64,000 bases of DNA from Brevibacillus massiliensis (GTDB taxonomy: Bacteria; Bacillota; Bacilli; Brevibacillales; Brevibacillaceae): positions 304,579 through 368,578 of the forward strand of contig NZ_HE978535.1 of the NCBI RefSeq assembly GCF_000311785.1. Direction: 5' to 3'. The notes below the pieces were generated by a model, which saw nothing but the letters and a program-made list of their open reading frames with translations, made no database searches and was not told where the DNA came from. Every line of letters begins with the position of its first letter. Within the stretch, counting starts at the first letter, position 1. Positions 8,656 through 19,154 of this stretch are shown here, in pieces. The position numbers and the translations under genes were made by a program.

Positions 8656-9327
8656 ATGCAGTACATCAGAATTACAGATATTCACGATCCGCTCTTTGCA
8701 AAAATGCACCAGCTCATGCAAACGGTATTTCCGCCTGAAGAGGTGCTGGAGTTTGCCTTATGGGAAGGGCCGCTGGCCGATGATGGCATTCGCGTTTGTG
8801 TCGCCGTCCATCAGGGGGAGGTGGTCGGAGCCACGGAATACCGCTACTACGAGGATGTTAACGTCGCCATGACTGATTTTACGATTATCGGCCGGGAAGG
8901 GCTGGGAGTCGGACGCTTCCTGGCTGAGCAGCGAAAAGCCGATCTCAACGCTTGGGCAGAATCGTGCGGCAAGAAGCTGTACGGCATGTTTGCGGAGATT
9001 TACGATCCGTACCGGGTGGAGCAGCTTTCCTTTGGCGGCGTAAAGCCGATGGATCCGTTTGTGCGGCGTGAAGTCTTGTCGCATCTGGGATACAAGCGGC
9101 TGGACTTCCCGTATGTACACCCGTCGTGGACCAACGACGGAGAGGCGGTCAGCGGACTCGACCTTTGCTTTCTGCCGATCGCGACTGACCTGTCCGAGCT
9201 GAATGCGGAGTTGGTCGCCTCGTTCGTCAAGCGGTACTACAGCGTTCTGCCCAACAAGCCGCAGGCCTGGCACGATATGGTGAAGCAGCTGGAAGAGAAG
9301 GAGACGATTCCTCTGCTGCCAATCTGA
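8656..9327 (+). CDS. GNAT family N-acetyltransferase
   Basis: A 223-residue GNAT-fold protein. The core is readable as GEVVGATEYRYYED (beta 2-3), TDFTIIGREGLGVGRFL (the acetyl-CoA loop region) and a long C-terminal half. The pyrophosphate loop REGLGVGRFL is a loose match to the Q/RxxGxG/A motif, so acetyl-CoA binding is likely but the acceptor is unknown. The start follows GAGAGGGGAAACACGAC. It lies 20 bases upstream of the alpha/beta hydrolase gene, so the two may be co-transcribed. Confidence 0.72.
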   Translation: MQYIRITDIHDPLFAKMHQLMQTVFPPEEVLEFALWEGPLADDGIRVCVAVHQGEVVGATEYRYYEDVNVAMTDFTIIGREGLGVGRFLAEQRKADLNAWAESCGKKLYGMFAEIYDPYRVEQLSFGGVKPMDPFVRREVLSHLGYKRLDFPYVHPSWTNDGEAVSGLDLCFLPIATDLSELNAELVASFVKRYYSVLPNKPQAWHDMVKQLEEKETIPLLPI

Positions 9328-9347
9328 CCGTAAAGAGGAGGAGATGT

Positions 9348-10142
9348 ATGCAGACAGCGATTACCCTGACCCATGCGGGCATGACGCTGCGGGGGATGGA
9401 ACACATTCCCGATATCCCGTCGCAAGAGCGCTTACCCGCCGTCATTCTGTTTCACGGCTTTACCGGTACCAAGCTGGAACCCCACCGGATGTTTTTAAAG
9501 CTATCGCGGGCACTGGAAGCGGTTGGCATCGCAAGCGTCCGCTTTGATTTTCTGGGCAGCGGGGAGAGCGACGGCCACTTTGAAGAGATGACGCTATCCA
9601 AGGAAATCGCCGAAGCGCACAGCATTCTCGACTACGTAAAAGGACATCGCCGGTTTGATCCCGCCCGCACAAGCCTGATTGGCTTGAGCATGGGGGGAGC
9701 CGTGGCCAGTATACTGGCTGGAGACCGTCCTGACGAGATCGAGAAGCTGGTGCTGCTGGCCCCCGCGGGAAACATGTATGAGATTGTCCAGCATGTGGCT
9801 GGAGAGTATCTGGCCGATCCGGAGGTGAAAGTGGCGGACTATGGCGGCAACCTCGTCGGGCGGGCGTTTGCCGAGGAACTGAAACAGATTGACATCTTTG
9901 AACGGTCCAAACCGTTTTCCGGCGAGGTGCTGCTGATTCACGGCACCAGCGATACGACCGTCCCGGCGGAGGTATCTCTTCGCTACAAGGAACGCGTATA
10001 CGGCCCAAGGGCCGAGGTTCACTTCATCGAAGGAGCGGACCACACCTTTAACAGCGCGGTATGGGAGTCGGAGATGATCCAGTCTGCGGTCTCATTTTTG
10101 CAGGGCCGGACGGGCAGCTCCGGCGGCGATGTGCCTGTGTAG
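9348..10142 (+). CDS. Alpha/beta hydrolase (esterase-like)
   Basis: The 264-residue protein has a full catalytic triad: nucleophile Ser114 in GLSMGG, acid Asp202 in HGTSDTTVP and base His232 in GADHTF. The oxyanion-hole motif HGFTG is at 36-40 and RFDFLGSGESDG at about 65-76 is typical of feruloyl/cinnamoyl esterase-like hydrolases. The start follows AAAGAGGAGGAG. The last dozen residues (GRTGSSGGDVPV) run into the junction with a truncated dinB gene, so the original C-terminus may have been changed slightly by that rearrangement. Confidence 0.85.
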   Translation: MQTAITLTHAGMTLRGMEHIPDIPSQERLPAVILFHGFTGTKLEPHRMFLKLSRALEAVGIASVRFDFLGSGESDGHFEEMTLSKEIAEAHSILDYVKGHRRFDPARTSLIGLSMGGAVASILAGDRPDEIEKLVLLAPAGNMYEIVQHVAGEYLADPEVKVADYGGNLVGRAFAEELKQIDIFERSKPFSGEVLLIHGTSDTTVPAEVSLRYKERVYGPRAEVHFIEGADHTFNSAVWESEMIQSAVSFLQGRTGSSGGDVPV

Positions 10143-10171
10143 GCAGTGGCTTGGAAGGCTTGCATTTTTGC

Positions 10172-10861
10172 GGGCTGACCTGCAGCATGGGACTTTCCTA
10201 CAACATGTCGCTGGCCAAGATCGGCAGCGATTTAAAAAAGCCGGACGCCTTCGTAGTCATCCGCCCGGAGCAGGCGCTGGACATCCTGCGGGAGCTGCCA
10301 ATTGGCAGCCTGCACGGAGTGGGCAAGAAGTCGCAAGAGATGTTGGCGTCGCGCGGGATTTACACCGTTGAGGACTTTTGGGCCCTGTCCCGGGAAGAGG
10401 TCGTCGGGTTGTTTGGGAAATACGGTCATACGCTTTACGGCTTGGCTCGCGGCGAAGATTCGCGGGATATCGTGATGAACCGGCCGGTCAAATCGGTCAG
10501 CAGGGAAACGACGCTGTCCGTCGACATCTACACGCGGGAGAGAGTGCTGGCGGCGGCCCGCAGCCTGCTCGCGAAGGTGCTGGAGGATGTGGAAGCGGAA
10601 GGGGTCCGGCCCAAGACGATGATCCTGAAAATCAAGTACTCCGATTTCACCCAGCGCAGCAAGCGGCGCAAGACGAGCGGTGACGTGAATTGGCACAGGC
10701 TGCTGGAAGAGCTGGTCGACGCTTTCGACTACTCGGCAGGCGTGCGGCTGGTGGGGGTGGGGTTTTCCGATTTTGCCCCGCCGACCCAGGACGAGGGCAG
10801 CCAACCGCGCTATGAGCAGCTCAGCTTTTCCTGGGAAAGCGCAAAAATAGACAAATTGTGA
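10172..10861 (+). pseudogene. dinB: DNA polymerase IV, 5'-truncated remnant
   Basis: The frame from 10172 reads as the middle and C-terminal part of a Y-family polymerase. It starts at the GLTCSMGLSYNMSLAKIGSD block, then has helix-hairpin-helix LHGVGKKSQEMLASRGI, the VSRETTLSVD little-finger start and a C-terminal tail. The whole N-terminal catalytic palm of about 130 residues is missing, including the first catalytic Asp and the SIDE/DE motif. The remaining roughly 229 codons are open, with an internal ATG at 10187, but no polymerase activity is expected. The break lies within 30 bases of the hydrolase stop. Confidence 0.85.
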
Positions 10862-10897
10862 TTGTGAGCAGTGACCATTCGAAGGGAGAGATTGACG

Positions 10898-11236
10898 ATG
10901 GATTGTATTTTTTGCAAAATCAGCAACAAAGAACTGCCGGCGAACATCGTATACGAAGACGACCAGGTGATCGTCTTCCGCGACATTCAGCCAATCGCGC
11001 CAGAGCACGTGCTGGCCATCCCCAAAAAGCATATCCCTTCTCTGATGGCCATCCAGCCGGAGGACAAGGAACTGGTCGGGCATCTGCACCTCGTCCTGCA
11101 AAAGGTAGCCAAGGAGCTCGGCGTAGACGAGGACGGCTTCAGGGTCGTGACCAACATCGGGCCGCACGGGCAGCAGACGGTCTTCCACCTGCACTACCAC
11201 CTGATTGGCGGCCGCCAGTTGAACTGGAATATGTAG
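10898..11236 (+). CDS. HIT family protein (HinT-like nucleotide hydrolase)
   Basis: The 112-residue protein has the histidine triad HLHYH with His97, His99 and His101 followed by LIGGR. The N-terminal CIFCKI motif is typical of HinT proteins. Such enzymes hydrolyse adenosine phosphoramidates and aminoacyl-adenylates in the cytoplasm as homodimers. The ATG at 10898 follows GAAGGGAGAGATTGACG. It has its own terminator at 11248 and stands alone after the dinB remnant. Confidence 0.92.
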   Translation: MDCIFCKISNKELPANIVYEDDQVIVFRDIQPIAPEHVLAIPKKHIPSLMAIQPEDKELVGHLHLVLQKVAKELGVDEDGFRVVTNIGPHGQQTVFHLHYHLIGGRQLNWNM

Positions 11237-11247
11237 GCAAACGGGAA

Positions 11248-11277
11248 ACGCGGGGAAAGCACCCCGCGTCCTTTTTT
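11248..11277 (+). terminator. Rho-independent terminator after the HIT gene
   Basis: ACGCGGGG at 11248-11255 pairs with CCCCGCGT at 11262-11269, followed by CC and six T. Confidence 0.85.
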
Positions 11278-11296
11278 ACGTTTGGGAACATTGTGG

Positions 11297-11506
11297 TGGA
11301 AAAGAAAAAATGGGCTCGCTCCGTTCGTGGCACGTCTACAGGGAAGCTGTGCTGTCCGTCTGCACTCCAAAAAACGGCACGTCGACCAAAAATTACGGAA
11401 AGCATCTCAACGTAGAATTTGGTCGACAAGCGTGTGCCGTTTTTTCCGTTCCGACTGGGTGGGCGCTGCCAAGGCCCGCGCTCGCCCCATTTTTTTCTTT
11501 CTTCTC
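11297..11506. repeat. Imperfect palindromic element, about 210 bp
   Basis: The gene-free stretch 11237-11569 contains a large inverted repeat. The outer arms are AAAAGAAAAAATGGG near 11300 and the complement CCCATTTTTTTCTTTC near 11487. The inner arms are AAAAAACGGCAC at 11369-11380 and GTGCCGTTTTTT at 11434-11445, followed inward by GTCGACCAAA at 11381-11390 against TTTGGTCGAC at 11418-11427. The segment between the paired blocks is not symmetrical. It could fold into one long hairpin or be a decayed miniature mobile element; no transposase frame is inside. Confidence 0.6.
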
Positions 11507-11569
11507 GGACTTTATTCCTCTGAGCAAGAATGTCTGCGAAGCAGGAACCGGCAACAGCTTTGGACGACT

Positions 11570-11821
11570 TCAGTCGTTGCTTTTCATATGGATGTCGTAA
11601 AGGCGGAGAAGCTCCAAGACCTCCTGCTGTTTTTCCGCCGGCAGGGTCTCGATGCGCCGAATGAACAGGGCCAGCATCTCGCGCTTTTCCTCATCGGTCA
11701 TCTCGCGGTCGACTAATTGAGGATATCGCCTTTTTTGATACTGCCGATGCTTCATGTTGAGTTTTTGCGCCTCGGCAAAGATTTTCAGCAGCTTTCGCTC
11801 CAATAGGTCCAGAGAGGACAA
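11570..11821 (-). CDS. Small hypothetical protein, charged
   Basis: An 83-residue, highly charged and helical protein with no recognised family. It has a Lys/Arg-rich centre (KLNMKHRQYQKRRYP) and an acidic helix after REMTDEEKREML. The frame opens after an in-frame TGA with a TTG at 11821; GGAG ten bases upstream is a usable binding site. No signal peptide or membrane segment is visible. It lies alone between the palindromic element and the TetR region. Coding status is moderate. Confidence 0.5.
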   Translation of the reverse strand: MSSLDLLERKLLKIFAEAQKLNMKHRQYQKRRYPQLVDREMTDEEKREMLALFIRRIETLPAEKQQEVLELLRLYDIHMKSND

Positions 11822-12061
11822 AGCTCATCATCTCCATGGGAAAATCGGGAACGACTCTCGGGCTATAAGAGGAAAGTCTCCTCTTTTCGCTTTCGATCAG
11901 TTGATAAAATCACGGGATCTCCCTATATCATAATGGTTCATACGTTCAAGTTCCAGATATGACGATTGTTTTTCATCCTGTTTGCAGCAACGCGGGACCT
12001 TTCGCACTTTTTTGTATAAAATACTTGAATTACACTTGACGATTTGATAAGTTATTTTTGA

Positions 12062-12077
12062 TTGGTTGACCAACCAA
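12062..12077. promoter_or_regulatory. TetR operator 1
   Basis: TTGGTTGACCAACCAA is a near-perfect palindrome placed 18 bases before the regulator start. The core TTGGTTGACCAACC recurs with one change at 12690-12703 before the next gene. TetR proteins usually bind such 14-18 bp palindromes and repress their own gene, so an autoregulatory site is inferred. Confidence 0.7.
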
Positions 12078-12094
12078 ATTTAGAGGTGATCCTT

Positions 12095-12661
12095 TTGAGG
12101 AATCAGAATAAGAAACAAATCATTATTGAGGCAGCCTCCAAAGTGTTGGCCGAGAAAGGGTATGAGAAGGCGTCCATCAAGGACATTGCCAGAGAAGCCG
12201 GGATAACACCTGGACTTGTCCATTATTACTTTCGAAATAAAGAAGAGATTTTGTCGGAGTTGTTGCTTGAAGCTTCAAATCAGTACACGCGCGACATGCA
12301 AACCTTAAAACAAACTGTACCCGTTGGGCGTCTCTCTCATGTCGCTATTCGTGAAACAAGGGATCGTGTAGTGAAACATCCGGAATGGTACAAGCTGCGT
12401 TACGAACTGTTTGCTATCGGTCTTCGAAACTCCAGTATGACTGAAGGAGTCAATCGTATTTTAGAAAATGGACGTAACGGCATAGCTGGTATCTTGTCCT
12501 CGATTTTCCCGGAACCCGAAGATCTGGATGTCATGGCCGCCATTCTGCTTGCCTGTTTTGATGGATTGGCCCTGCAAAAGTTATTGCATCCAGAACTTGA
12601 TCTTGATAAAGCATATGCTGTTCTAGAAAAATGGGCGTTGTCTTTACAGGATGCCCGATAA
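12095..12661 (+). CDS. TetR family transcriptional regulator
   Basis: The 188-residue protein has an N-terminal TetR helix-turn-helix at about residues 8-55 (IIEAASKVLAEKGYEKASIKDIAREAGITPGLVHYYFRN in two blocks) and a variable ligand-binding C-terminal domain. TTG at 12095 is the best start because AGAGGTGAT lies just upstream. An earlier frame would begin inside the operator palindrome. The matching second operator before the adjacent membrane-protein gene points to joint control of both. The ligand is unknown. Confidence 0.88.
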   Translation: MRNQNKKQIIIEAASKVLAEKGYEKASIKDIAREAGITPGLVHYYFRNKEEILSELLLEASNQYTRDMQTLKQTVPVGRLSHVAIRETRDRVVKHPEWYKLRYELFAIGLRNSSMTEGVNRILENGRNGIAGILSSIFPEPEDLDVMAAILLACFDGLALQKLLHPELDLDKAYAVLEKWALSLQDAR

Positions 12662-12689
12662 TCACAGGGTATCTTTTGATTGCATTTGG

Positions 12690-12703
12690 TTGGATGACCA
12701 ACC
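12690..12703. promoter_or_regulatory. TetR operator 2
   Basis: TTGGATGACCAACC matches 13 of 14 bases of the operator upstream of the tetR gene. Extra TTGG at 12686-12689 and CTAA after it extend the symmetry. It lies 27 bases before the start of the membrane protein gene, between the two genes. Confidence 0.65.
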
Positions 12704-12729
12704 TAATCAAAATGACAGGAGGAGCTTAT

Positions 12730-13188
12730 ATGATAGAGATGCTGTTCCATTTTCTCGAAACTCTTTTCATCGGTCTTATCATTGGTGGAGGAGTGATCAT
12801 GGCAGCTTGTGTTCGTCCTTTTTTGCTTCAGGTACTATCTGGTGGTGGCAATCGGGAACTTGTTTCAACGGTAGAAGGTATCTCGATAAAGGCGTGGAAT
12901 CGATACAATCGTTATGCATTCTTTTCAAGCCTCTTATTACTGCTTCTAGACTTGATCCGGTACTTCGCAGGATTGGGGAATCCCCTATGGCATATGGGTA
13001 TTCTAGGCATCATTGTCCTTGCTTTCTTAAGAAAATTCCAGATTGATCGTCAGTTAAGCGTTCGTCTGCAAGAAAAACCTTTAGCTGCAGCAGGAAGTGC
13101 AGAGCAGAATGCCGGGCATCGGCAGGTTGAACGATTATCTAAAATCATTCTGTTTCTCGCTGTCATTGCGGTTGTGTTACCTAAGTAA
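12730..13188 (+). CDS. Small integral membrane protein (DUF4149-like)
   Basis: The 152-residue protein has about four membrane segments: residues 5-27, 55-77, 83-101 and 133-150. The pattern LETLFIGLIIGGGVIMAACVRP then KAWNRYNRYAFFSS resembles DUF4149-type proteins, but the assignment is loose. ATG at 12730 follows AGGAGGAG. It is preceded by a copy of the TetR operator, so it is the probable regulated target. Function unknown. Confidence 0.7.
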   Translation: MIEMLFHFLETLFIGLIIGGGVIMAACVRPFLLQVLSGGGNRELVSTVEGISIKAWNRYNRYAFFSSLLLLLLDLIRYFAGLGNPLWHMGILGIIVLAFLRKFQIDRQLSVRLQEKPLAAAGSAEQNAGHRQVERLSKIILFLAVIAVVLPK

Positions 13189-13199
13189 AAGGAGACAAT

Positions 13200-13289
13200 A
13201 TGCCATTGCCCCGCTATCATTTTGAACCAAAACACCGTCTGGAATCCCCATTTCTCGTCGGAAGAGAATCTGTTATAATAATCATTTAA
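13200..13289 (+). CDS. Possible 29-residue small ORF with strong ribosome site
   Basis: AAAAGGAGACAAT directly after the membrane-protein stop leads into an ATG at 13200 with a 29-codon frame (MPLPRYHFEPKHRLESPFLV, then GRESVIIII). The peptide has no recognised family. The strong site suggests either a real small protein or the start of a gene whose rest was lost. Confidence 0.3.
   Translation: MPLPRYHFEPKHRLESPFLVGRESVIIII
13274..13279 (+). promoter_or_regulatory. Probable -10 element for the ABC-F gene
   Basis: TATAAT lies 42 bases before the ABC-F start. The -35 region around 13251 (TTTCTC) is poor. Confidence 0.4.
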
Positions 13290-13306
13290 GGCAGAAATAT
13301 GGGTAA

Positions 13307-14941
<1,635 letters not shown>

Positions 14942-14968
14942 GATAAACTGGCGCCAGACGTTTCGTGA

Positions 14969-16084
<1,116 letters not shown>

Positions 16085-16165
16085 GCCTCTTTCACATAAA
16101 AATTCCTCGCCATGCACAAAATGTAAGGGTAGCAAGGAATTTGAAATGACAGGAGTGAAGAGGAT

Positions 16166-16381
16166 ATGGCAAAACCGGATGATCGATCCGACAACGTGGA
16201 AAAACTGCAGGAAATGGTCCAAAATACGATGGAAAACATGCGTGAAGCGCGTGATGATCTGAAGGCTCACGGGGAAGAGATGTCCCAGGAGGACCGAGCC
16301 GACATCCAGGCGAAAAATCAGCGCCGGGAAGAGAGCATCGAAGGCTTTCGCGAGGAGATCAGAGACGAAGCGAACCAATAA
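16166..16381 (+). CDS. tlp: Small acid-soluble spore protein Tlp
   Basis: The 71-residue, highly charged protein matches Tlp in length and sequence (AKPDDRSDNVEKLQEMVQNT, then MREARDDLKAH). Tlp is made in the forespore and stored in the spore core, so it marks the organism as a spore former. The ATG follows GGAGTGAAGAGGAT. The gene has its own terminator at 16391. No clear forespore promoter could be assigned by eye. Confidence 0.92.
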   Translation: MAKPDDRSDNVEKLQEMVQNTMENMREARDDLKAHGEEMSQEDRADIQAKNQRREESIEGFREEIRDEANQ

Positions 16382-16390
16382 AAAGAAGAG

Positions 16391-16419
16391 GCAGGGAAGG
16401 AGACTTCTCTGCTTTTTTT
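16391..16419 (+). terminator. Rho-independent terminator after tlp
   Basis: GCAGGGAAG at 16391-16399 pairs with CTTCTCTGC at 16404-16412 (one G-T pair), followed by seven T. Confidence 0.8.
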
Positions 16420-16478
16420 GTTGCACTGTGGTAGAATGGAGTCGTTCATTTTTGTCATTTCAGGAGTAACGGCATAGG

Positions 16479-16817
16479 ATGGTGAGAACCTTGGACGAAA
16501 CGAAAAAATCAAAGCTGATCATTTTGACTTTTCTCGGTCTTGCGATCATTTTTGGTCTTGTCGCCTACTTTGGGATGAAAAACAGCGCGAAGGAGCAAGT
16601 GGCGCTCATTCACCAAGAGATTGAAGCACGCGGCGGGACAGTGACCAAGATCGAAGTGATGCCGCCGGATGAGAGTCCGTTTCCGACTGCAGGGAAGGGC
16701 AACACCATTTTTAAAATCGACTACGAAAAAGCCGGCCGGAGACACACTGCCTGGTACTGCTCGATCAACGACTCCTCGATCATCAGAGAACAGGAACAGT
16801 GGAAGTTTGACGAATGA
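16479..16817 (+). CDS. Hypothetical membrane-anchored protein
   Basis: The 112-residue protein has one N-terminal membrane segment at about residues 14-32 (IILTFLGLAIIFGLVAYFG) and a soluble C-terminal domain of about 75 residues that would be outside. No family is recognised; the size and layout resemble DUF3139-type small proteins. The start is uncertain: ATG at 16479 has GGAG twelve bases away, while TTG at 16491 follows GGTGAGAACC. Confidence 0.6.
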   Translation: MVRTLDETKKSKLIILTFLGLAIIFGLVAYFGMKNSAKEQVALIHQEIEARGGTVTKIEVMPPDESPFPTAGKGNTIFKIDYEKAGRRHTAWYCSINDSSIIREQEQWKFDE

Positions 16818-16906
16818 TTTGCTGGAACGGGCAGGGAAGTTCATCGTATAATAAATGAAGCGTTACCTGCCCGGTGAGGGTATGCCAATGGACACAGGAG
16901 GTGCGA

Positions 16907-17443
16907 GTGCTGGCTATGACGGATTATGCGGGGCTGCGCTCCTTGGCTGGATTGATTCACCGTTTTGAGCCTGCTTTGGATGGAGCTGTGCTGACGATTC
17001 TTGCCGCCGAGCAGCGTCAAGAGATTACCCGGCTGCTGCTCGATGGGCTCGCCGATGTGACTCCCCGACCGGACGTAAAAGTGGAGGCCAGTTCGGGCGA
17101 GTACGCGAGTCATATCGCCGTGCTTCGGATCGGCAATCGTAAATATACATTTGCAAAAGATTACCGGGAAACGTTCATCAGTGAAATCGGTGAATACTCG
17201 TGCCGGATCACCCCGGACGCCAATGGGGTGCTGGTGTACCACATCGATTATCCCGGAGTCGTCCGCGACGTATCCCGGATTCTTGCCGAGTACATGATCA
17301 ACATCTCCAAACTGAACGTATCGCGTGAGCAGAAAGGGAAAAACGCGTTATTGGTCTCCCTGACAGACGAAGCGATCCCACCTGATGTTATTGCGAAAAT
17401 CGATCAACTGCCGAACGTGACCAAAGTGATTTCTCTGCGGTAA
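16907..17443 (+). CDS. ACT domain protein (serine dehydratase/PGDH-type regulatory module)
   Basis: The roughly 178-residue protein lacks a catalytic domain. Residues from about 95 to the end form an ACT domain (GVLVYHIDYPGVVRDVSRIL, then INISKLNVSR and PNVTKVISLR), preceded by a segment like the allosteric substrate-binding domain of serine dehydratase beta chains or phosphoglycerate dehydrogenase. It could sense an amino acid, probably serine, and act on a partner. GTG at 16907 is five bases after AGGAGG; ATG at 16916 is the alternative. No serine-metabolism gene adjoins it. Confidence 0.65.
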   Translation: MLAMTDYAGLRSLAGLIHRFEPALDGAVLTILAAEQRQEITRLLLDGLADVTPRPDVKVEASSGEYASHIAVLRIGNRKYTFAKDYRETFISEIGEYSCRITPDANGVLVYHIDYPGVVRDVSRILAEYMINISKLNVSREQKGKNALLVSLTDEAIPPDVIAKIDQLPNVTKVISLR

Positions 17444-17448
17444 AGAGT

Positions 17449-17475
17449 AAGCTATCCGATCGGGATGGCTTTTTC
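17449..17475 (+). terminator. Rho-independent terminator after the ACT gene
   Basis: AAGCTATCC at 17449-17457 pairs with GGATGGCTT at 17463-17471, followed by T residues. A second palindrome, GAAAAACGT with ACGTTTTTC, follows directly. Confidence 0.75.
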
Positions 17476-17595
17476 TGTGAAAAACGTCTCGACGTTTTTC
17501 ATAAAACATAGATGTGACCGCTTGCGGTCAACAAAACGGTCATGACCATTTGGTTTCGATCGGCATGAGACGATCAAGGAAAGGGGAACAGCATC

Positions 17596-17856
17596 ATGGC
17601 TATGTACGACAAGAAACGGCCCTATCTCTACTGTGAGCTGCCCGGCGTCAAAACGTATTGCTGCTGCGGCCTGTCGGAAGAACCGCCGTACTGCGACGGT
17701 TCCCATAATGGAAAACAAGTAAAGCGCCGGCCGTATATAACCAAAGTGGACAAGCCGAAGCAAGTGGCGCTGTGCGGCTGCGGCCAGTCAAAACAACTGC
17801 CCTACTGCGACGGCGCGCACGAAATGCTTGCCGGCAAGCCGACAGGCAAAGAGTAG
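17596..17856 (+). CDS. CDGSH iron-sulfur domain protein (two motifs)
   Basis: The 86-residue protein holds two tandem CDGSH zinc-finger motifs: [16 protein letters not shown] and [16 protein letters not shown]. Each supplies three Cys and one His to a redox-active 2Fe-2S cluster, so two clusters per chain are predicted. Prokaryotic double-motif proteins are soluble and of unclear role, likely electron transfer or iron-sulfur sensing. The ATG follows AAAGGGGAACAGCATC. It is followed closely by a decayed ABC ATPase gene. Confidence 0.9.
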   Translation: MAMYDKKRPYLYCELPGVKTYCCCGLSEEPPYCDGSHNGKQVKRRPYITKVDKPKQVALCGCGQSKQLPYCDGAHEMLAGKPTGKE

Positions 17857-17896
17857 AGGCGCGCAAGAAAAGGCGGAAAGGGACGTTGGCAAACCC

Positions 17897-18193
17897 GTGA
17901 TCCAAGTAAAAAATCTAAAGAAGTCTTTTGGCAATCTCGAGGTTTTGAAGGATATCAGCGTCACTGTCGCCCAGCAGGAAGTGATCTGTGTAATCGGTCC
18001 GTCCGTGAAGGATCTGGCGGCGGAAGGCATGACGATGGTGATTGTAACCCACGAGATGGGCTTTGCCCGCGAAGTAGCCGACCGCGTCATTTTTATGGAC
18101 GGCGGGTACATCGTAGAGGAGGGGCAGCCTGAACAGATATTCAAAAATCCGCAGAACGAGCGGACCAAAACGTTCCTCTCCAAGGTGTTGTAG
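17897..18193 (+). pseudogene. Polar amino acid ABC transporter ATPase, internal deletion
   Basis: The frame encodes both ends of a GlnQ-type ATPase of about 240 residues but only 98 residues in all. The N-terminal part ([20 protein letters not shown]) runs to VICVIGPS, the first residues of Walker A. It then jumps in frame to [28 protein letters not shown] and a normal C-terminus. The rest of Walker A, the signature motif and Walker B are absent, so ATP hydrolysis is impossible. No permease or binding-protein gene is adjacent. Confidence 0.85.
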
Positions 18194-18346
18194 GAAGCCA
18201 ATGGAAAAGACGATTTTTCTGCAACGGGGAAAAGTCGTCTATTTTTCTCGCTGTACAAATTTTACTACTTTTTTCATATCAGCCAGGTGCCCCCAAGGGT
18301 ATTCTTTCATGTTAGACGAATAGATGAACGAAAGGAGTTTCTGCCA

Positions 18347-18934
18347 GTGAAGTATCTCTTTTTCATATTTTTCCTTTTTATTACACTTGTCACCGGATGC
18401 CAAGGGAAAGAACCCGGTGCCGGACCCGCGGAAAATCACCAGCCGAAATCGCTGCAGGAGGCTGTGCAGGAGAGCGGAGTAGCGAATATTATCGATACAT
18501 TTGAGCGGGATCGGTACGCCTTTTCCTTCGCCCATTCGCAAGAAGGTTCAAAACAGTACCTTACACTGCTTCATTTTTCCCGTGACGACGAGGGGTGGCA
18601 TTACCAAGGCAATTCCGGTTTTGGAGTTGCAGATGCCGTGCCCATCACGTACGGGGCATCTACCTGGATCACGAACAAATACCAGGCCCAGGTGGAAAAT
18701 ACATATGCAACGGTACATTTGGGTCAAATATTTGACACCAATATCGAGAAAGTGGTTCTGACGCTTGGACAAAAGACGCATGAGGCGAAACTGGTGAATC
18801 AGAAAGGGGTCACGCTGTGGTATGTCGCGATTGATGACAGCAGCGAAGGTGACCAGTACGGTTGGATTGCCGCATACGGCCGGGACGGAGGATTGATCTT
18901 TCAGTCTCCGTCTCCGCAGAGCAACAGGCTGTGA
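18347..18934 (+). CDS. Putative lipoprotein
   Basis: The 195-residue protein starts with a lipoprotein signal: VKYLFFIFFLFITLVTGC with lipobox LVTGC, Cys18. The mature part is soluble with a mix of strands (YAFSFAHSQEGSKQYLTLL, YGASTWITNK and a C-terminal GWIAAYGRDGG). No family is recognised. GTG at 18347 has AAAGGAG nine bases upstream. It would be anchored to the outer face of the membrane. No neighbour gives a functional clue. Confidence 0.75.
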   Translation: MKYLFFIFFLFITLVTGCQGKEPGAGPAENHQPKSLQEAVQESGVANIIDTFERDRYAFSFAHSQEGSKQYLTLLHFSRDDEGWHYQGNSGFGVADAVPITYGASTWITNKYQAQVENTYATVHLGQIFDTNIEKVVLTLGQKTHEAKLVNQKGVTLWYVAIDDSSEGDQYGWIAAYGRDGGLIFQSPSPQSNRL

Positions 18935-18987
18935 AAGACCGAATCGGAGAAAGGGGAGTTGCAGACCGGTCGCGATTGCCAAGCAGG

Positions 18988-19154
18988 TTAGGTTACATAA
19001 TGAATATTATGTAACCTAAAGTCTCATCCAGATTGATCCTCCCTGCTCTTCCAAGAGGAACGGCCGGCGGATTTAAGCCGCCGGTGATGTAAGACAGGGT
19101 GACTTTCCCTGTCAGGCAAAGTTCATTTAACATAACAAATGTTATGTAACCTAA
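18988..19154. repeat. Multi-hairpin element with 13-bp terminal inverted repeats
   Basis: The 167-bp element begins TTAGGTTACATAA and ends TTATGTAACCTAA, an exact inverted match. Inside are four hairpins: a perfect 14-bp palindrome at 18988-19019, CCGGCGG/CCGCCGG at 19064-19084, GACAGGG/CCCTGTC at 19093-19113, and ACATAAC/GTTATGT at 19130-19147. AAGCAG occurs just outside both ends (18981-18986 and 19155-19160) and could be a target duplication. No convincing gene is inside. This fits a miniature mobile element or a structured RNA. It fills most of the 289-bp gap between the lipoprotein and Q/Y-rich genes. Confidence 0.65.

Noticed and set aside
18988-19019. Perfect 14-bp palindrome read as a simple terminator
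   Set aside because: It has no T run, is AT-rich and is matched by a second copy 135 bases away, so a repeat element explains it better.
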